Assembly (NCBI GenBank): GCA_946480925.1
Contig: CAMLLU010000145.1
Span: 1 to 5,476 of the forward strand
Origin: an uncultured Rivibacter sp.
Lineage (GTDB): Bacteria > Pseudomonadota > Gammaproteobacteria > Burkholderiales > Burkholderiaceae
DNA length: 5,476 nucleotides
Direction of reading: 5' to 3'
Shown here in pieces: positions 3,898-5,476 of the stretch. The notes below the pieces were generated by a model. That model was not told where the DNA came from, did no database searches, and was given only the letters and a program-made list of their open reading frames with translations. How positions within the stretch are numbered: the first letter of the stretch is position 1; each line of letters begins with the position of its first letter. The translations under genes were made by a program, and so were the position numbers.

Positions 3898-5476
3898 ATG
3901 ACGATACGACGTACCGCGGGCCTCGGGTTCGCTCTGGCTGGGGCGCTGCTGGCCCAAGGTTGCGGCGGCGACGACGGCGATGACGCACCCGCCCCGGCGC
4001 CGAGCCCGGTTGCGCGGCTGGCCTGCAGCGAGATCACCGCCGCAGCGCTGGGCCGCAGCGACCTCGACATCACCCTCACGGAGTCCGTGGCGGCCGACAC
4101 GGTGACGCCCACGGGCGCCGCCCAGGCGCTGCCCGAGCATTGCCGCGTGCAGGGCAAGCTGGCCGAGCGCACCAGCACGGTCGACGGCAAGACCTATGCG
4201 ATCGGCTTCGAGCTGCGGCTGCCGCTGCTGTGGAACGGGCGCTTCTTCTTCCAGGGCGGCGGCGGCACCGACGGTGCCATCGTGCCGGCCTACGGCACGC
4301 TCTCGGGTGGCGGCGCCACCACCAACGCGCTGACGCAGGGCTTCGCCGTGGTGAGCACCGACGGCGGCCACACGGCCGAGGCCGCGCCCATCGTCGGCGG
4401 TTCGCTGTTCGGCATCGACCCGCAGGCCCGGGTGGACTACGGCTACAACGCCGTGGGCCAGGTCACCACGCTGGCCAAGGCCATCATCAACCGGCACTAC
4501 GGCGAAGCGCCCGAGCGCTCGTACTTCGTGGGCTGCTCCAACGGCGGCCGCCAGGCCATGGTGGCCGCTTCGCGCTTTGCGGGCGAGTTCGACGGCATCG
4601 TGGCCGGCAACCCGGGCTTCAACCTGCCCAAGGCGGCCGTGCAGCACGCGTGGGACAACCAGTCCTTCGCGCCCGCCGCGCCGGTGGCGGCCGACGGCCG
4701 GCCCATCATCAGCCAGGCCTTCAGCAACGCCGACATGACGCTGCTGGCCAACAAGGTGGTGCAAGCATGCGATGCGCTCGACGGCCTGGCCGACGGCATG
4801 ATCGACAACCCGCCGGCCTGCAAGACCGCGTTCGACGTGGCCACGCTCACCTGCCCCGGCACGAAAGACGCCACCTGCCTGAGCGCCGCGCAGGTGACGG
4901 CGCTGCAGAAGATCTTCGGCGGCCCGAAGAACAGCGCGGGCGAGCAGCTCTATTCGGACTGGCCTTACGACGCGGGCGTGGCGAGCTTCGGCTGGCGCAT
5001 CTGGAAGCTCGGCACCTCGGCCACCTCGGTGCCCAACTCGCTGATCGGCACGCTGGGCGGCGGCTCGCTGCCCTACGTGTTCACCACGCCGCCTTCCACG
5101 CCCGACGGCACGGGCACCACGGTGATCGACTACCTGCTGGGCTTCAACTTCGACACCGACGCCCCGAAGATCTTCGCCACCACGTCGACCTACACGACCT
5201 CGGCGATGGACTTCATGACGCCGCCCAACCCCACCAACCTCGCGACGCTGCGCGACCGTGGCAGCAAGATGATCGTCTTCCACGGCAACAGCGACGCGGT
5301 GTTCTCGGTGAACGACACCATCGCGTGGTACGAGGGCCTGCGCAGTGCCAACAGCGGTGACGCGAGCGGCTTCGCGCGGCTGTTCACCGTGCCCGGCATG
5401 GGCCACTGCGCGGGCGGCCCGGCCACCGACAAGTTCGACACGCTCACCGCCATCGTGAACTGGGTGGAAAACGGCG
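3898..5476 (+). CDS. Tannase/feruloyl esterase family protein, probable lipoprotein (3' end outside window)
   Basis: The frame is open for 526 codons from the ATG to the right edge. The N-terminus is a short export signal: R4-R5, a hydrophobic run at about 7-19, then AQGC with C22 as probable lipidation site. Gln at -2 makes it an imperfect lipobox; an Asp/Gly- and Ala/Pro-rich linker follows (23-38). The mature part is an alpha/beta hydrolase of the tannase family: G-C-S-N-G-G-R around nucleophile S214 with C213, D466 in HGNSDAVF, and H503-C504 in GMGHC. This is the CS-D-HC signature, in which the two cysteines form a disulfide beside the triad. A calcium-site-like segment begins at C291 (CDALDGLADG) in the lid domain. 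The visible end, NWVENG, is typical of a point perhaps 50 residues before the family C-terminus. Expected role: cleaving hydroxycinnamate or gallate esters outside the cytoplasm. MHETase belongs to the same family, so the substrate is not proven; the divergent feruloyl-CoA operon favours feruloyl esters. Confidence 0.92.
   Translation, partial: MTIRRTAGLGFALAGALLAQGCGGDDGDDAPAPAPSPVARLACSEITAAALGRSDLDITLTESVAADTVTPTGAAQALPEHCRVQGKLAERTSTVDGKTYAIGFELRLPLLWNGRFFFQGGGGTDGAIVPAYGTLSGGGATTNALTQGFAVVSTDGGHTAEAAPIVGGSLFGIDPQARVDYGYNAVGQVTTLAKAIINRHYGEAPERSYFVGCSNGGRQAMVAASRFAGEFDGIVAGNPGFNLPKAAVQHAWDNQSFAPAAPVAADGRPIISQAFSNADMTLLANKVVQACDALDGLADGMIDNPPACKTAFDVATLTCPGTKDATCLSAAQVTALQKIFGGPKNSAGEQLYSDWPYDAGVASFGWRIWKLGTSATSVPNSLIGTLGGGSLPYVFTTPPSTPDGTGTTVIDYLLGFNFDTDAPKIFATTSTYTTSAMDFMTPPNPTNLATLRDRGSKMIVFHGNSDAVFSVNDTIAWYEGLRSANSGDASGFARLFTVPGMGHCAGGPATDKFDTLTAIVNWVENG

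Noticed and set aside
3829..5406. 525-codon minus-strand open frame opposite the esterase gene
   Set aside because: It is rich in Arg, Gly, His and Val with no recognisable domain. It is the antisense shadow of a gene with clear tannase-family motifs, and long antisense frames are expected at this GC content.

Overview
The window is high-GC DNA with strong G/C third-position codon bias. The gene types, the protein sequences and the Comamonadaceae-like style of the intergenic DNA suggest a betaproteobacterium of the order Burkholderiales, probably Comamonadaceae (Variovorax/Acidovorax-like). No marker gene is present, so the genus is an inference. The theme is catabolism of plant hydroxycinnamates such as ferulate and p-coumarate.

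Layout. A three-gene operon reads leftward on the minus strand: a crotonase-fold enoyl-CoA hydratase (3668 to 2862), a feruloyl-CoA synthase (2856 to 886, 5 bases downstream), and an HSD10-type short-chain 3-hydroxyacyl-CoA dehydrogenase (821 to 57, after a 64-base gap holding a 9-bp hairpin). A 229-bp divergent control region (3669-3897) carries several dyad symmetries, including a perfect 11-bp inverted repeat. A tannase/feruloyl-esterase family gene then reads rightward from 3898 and runs off the right edge. It has a probable lipoprotein signal and the full CS-D-HC catalytic signature.

How the genes fit together (inference from families and synteny). The exported esterase would release hydroxycinnamates from esters. 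Feruloyl-CoA synthase would activate the free acid. The hydratase keeps both canonical catalytic glutamates and does not look like the hydratase/lyase that yields vanillin directly. With the dehydrogenase it would give a beta-ketoacyl-CoA, so the set suggests the CoA-dependent beta-oxidative route rather than the vanillin-forming route. The thiolase or thioesterase, the regulator and the transporter would have to lie outside the window.

The most unusual feature is a 53-bp repeat present twice, in inverted orientation: at 1-53, just past the dehydrogenase stop, and at 2751-2803, inside the 5' coding end of the feruloyl-CoA synthase gene. The copies match at 47 of 53 positions with no gaps. Both form the same 7-bp hairpin, and two of the six differences are a compensatory pair that preserves the stem. 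The second copy is read in frame and supplies most of an unusual N-terminal extension of the synthase, which resembles a palindromic mobile element captured by a protein-coding gene.
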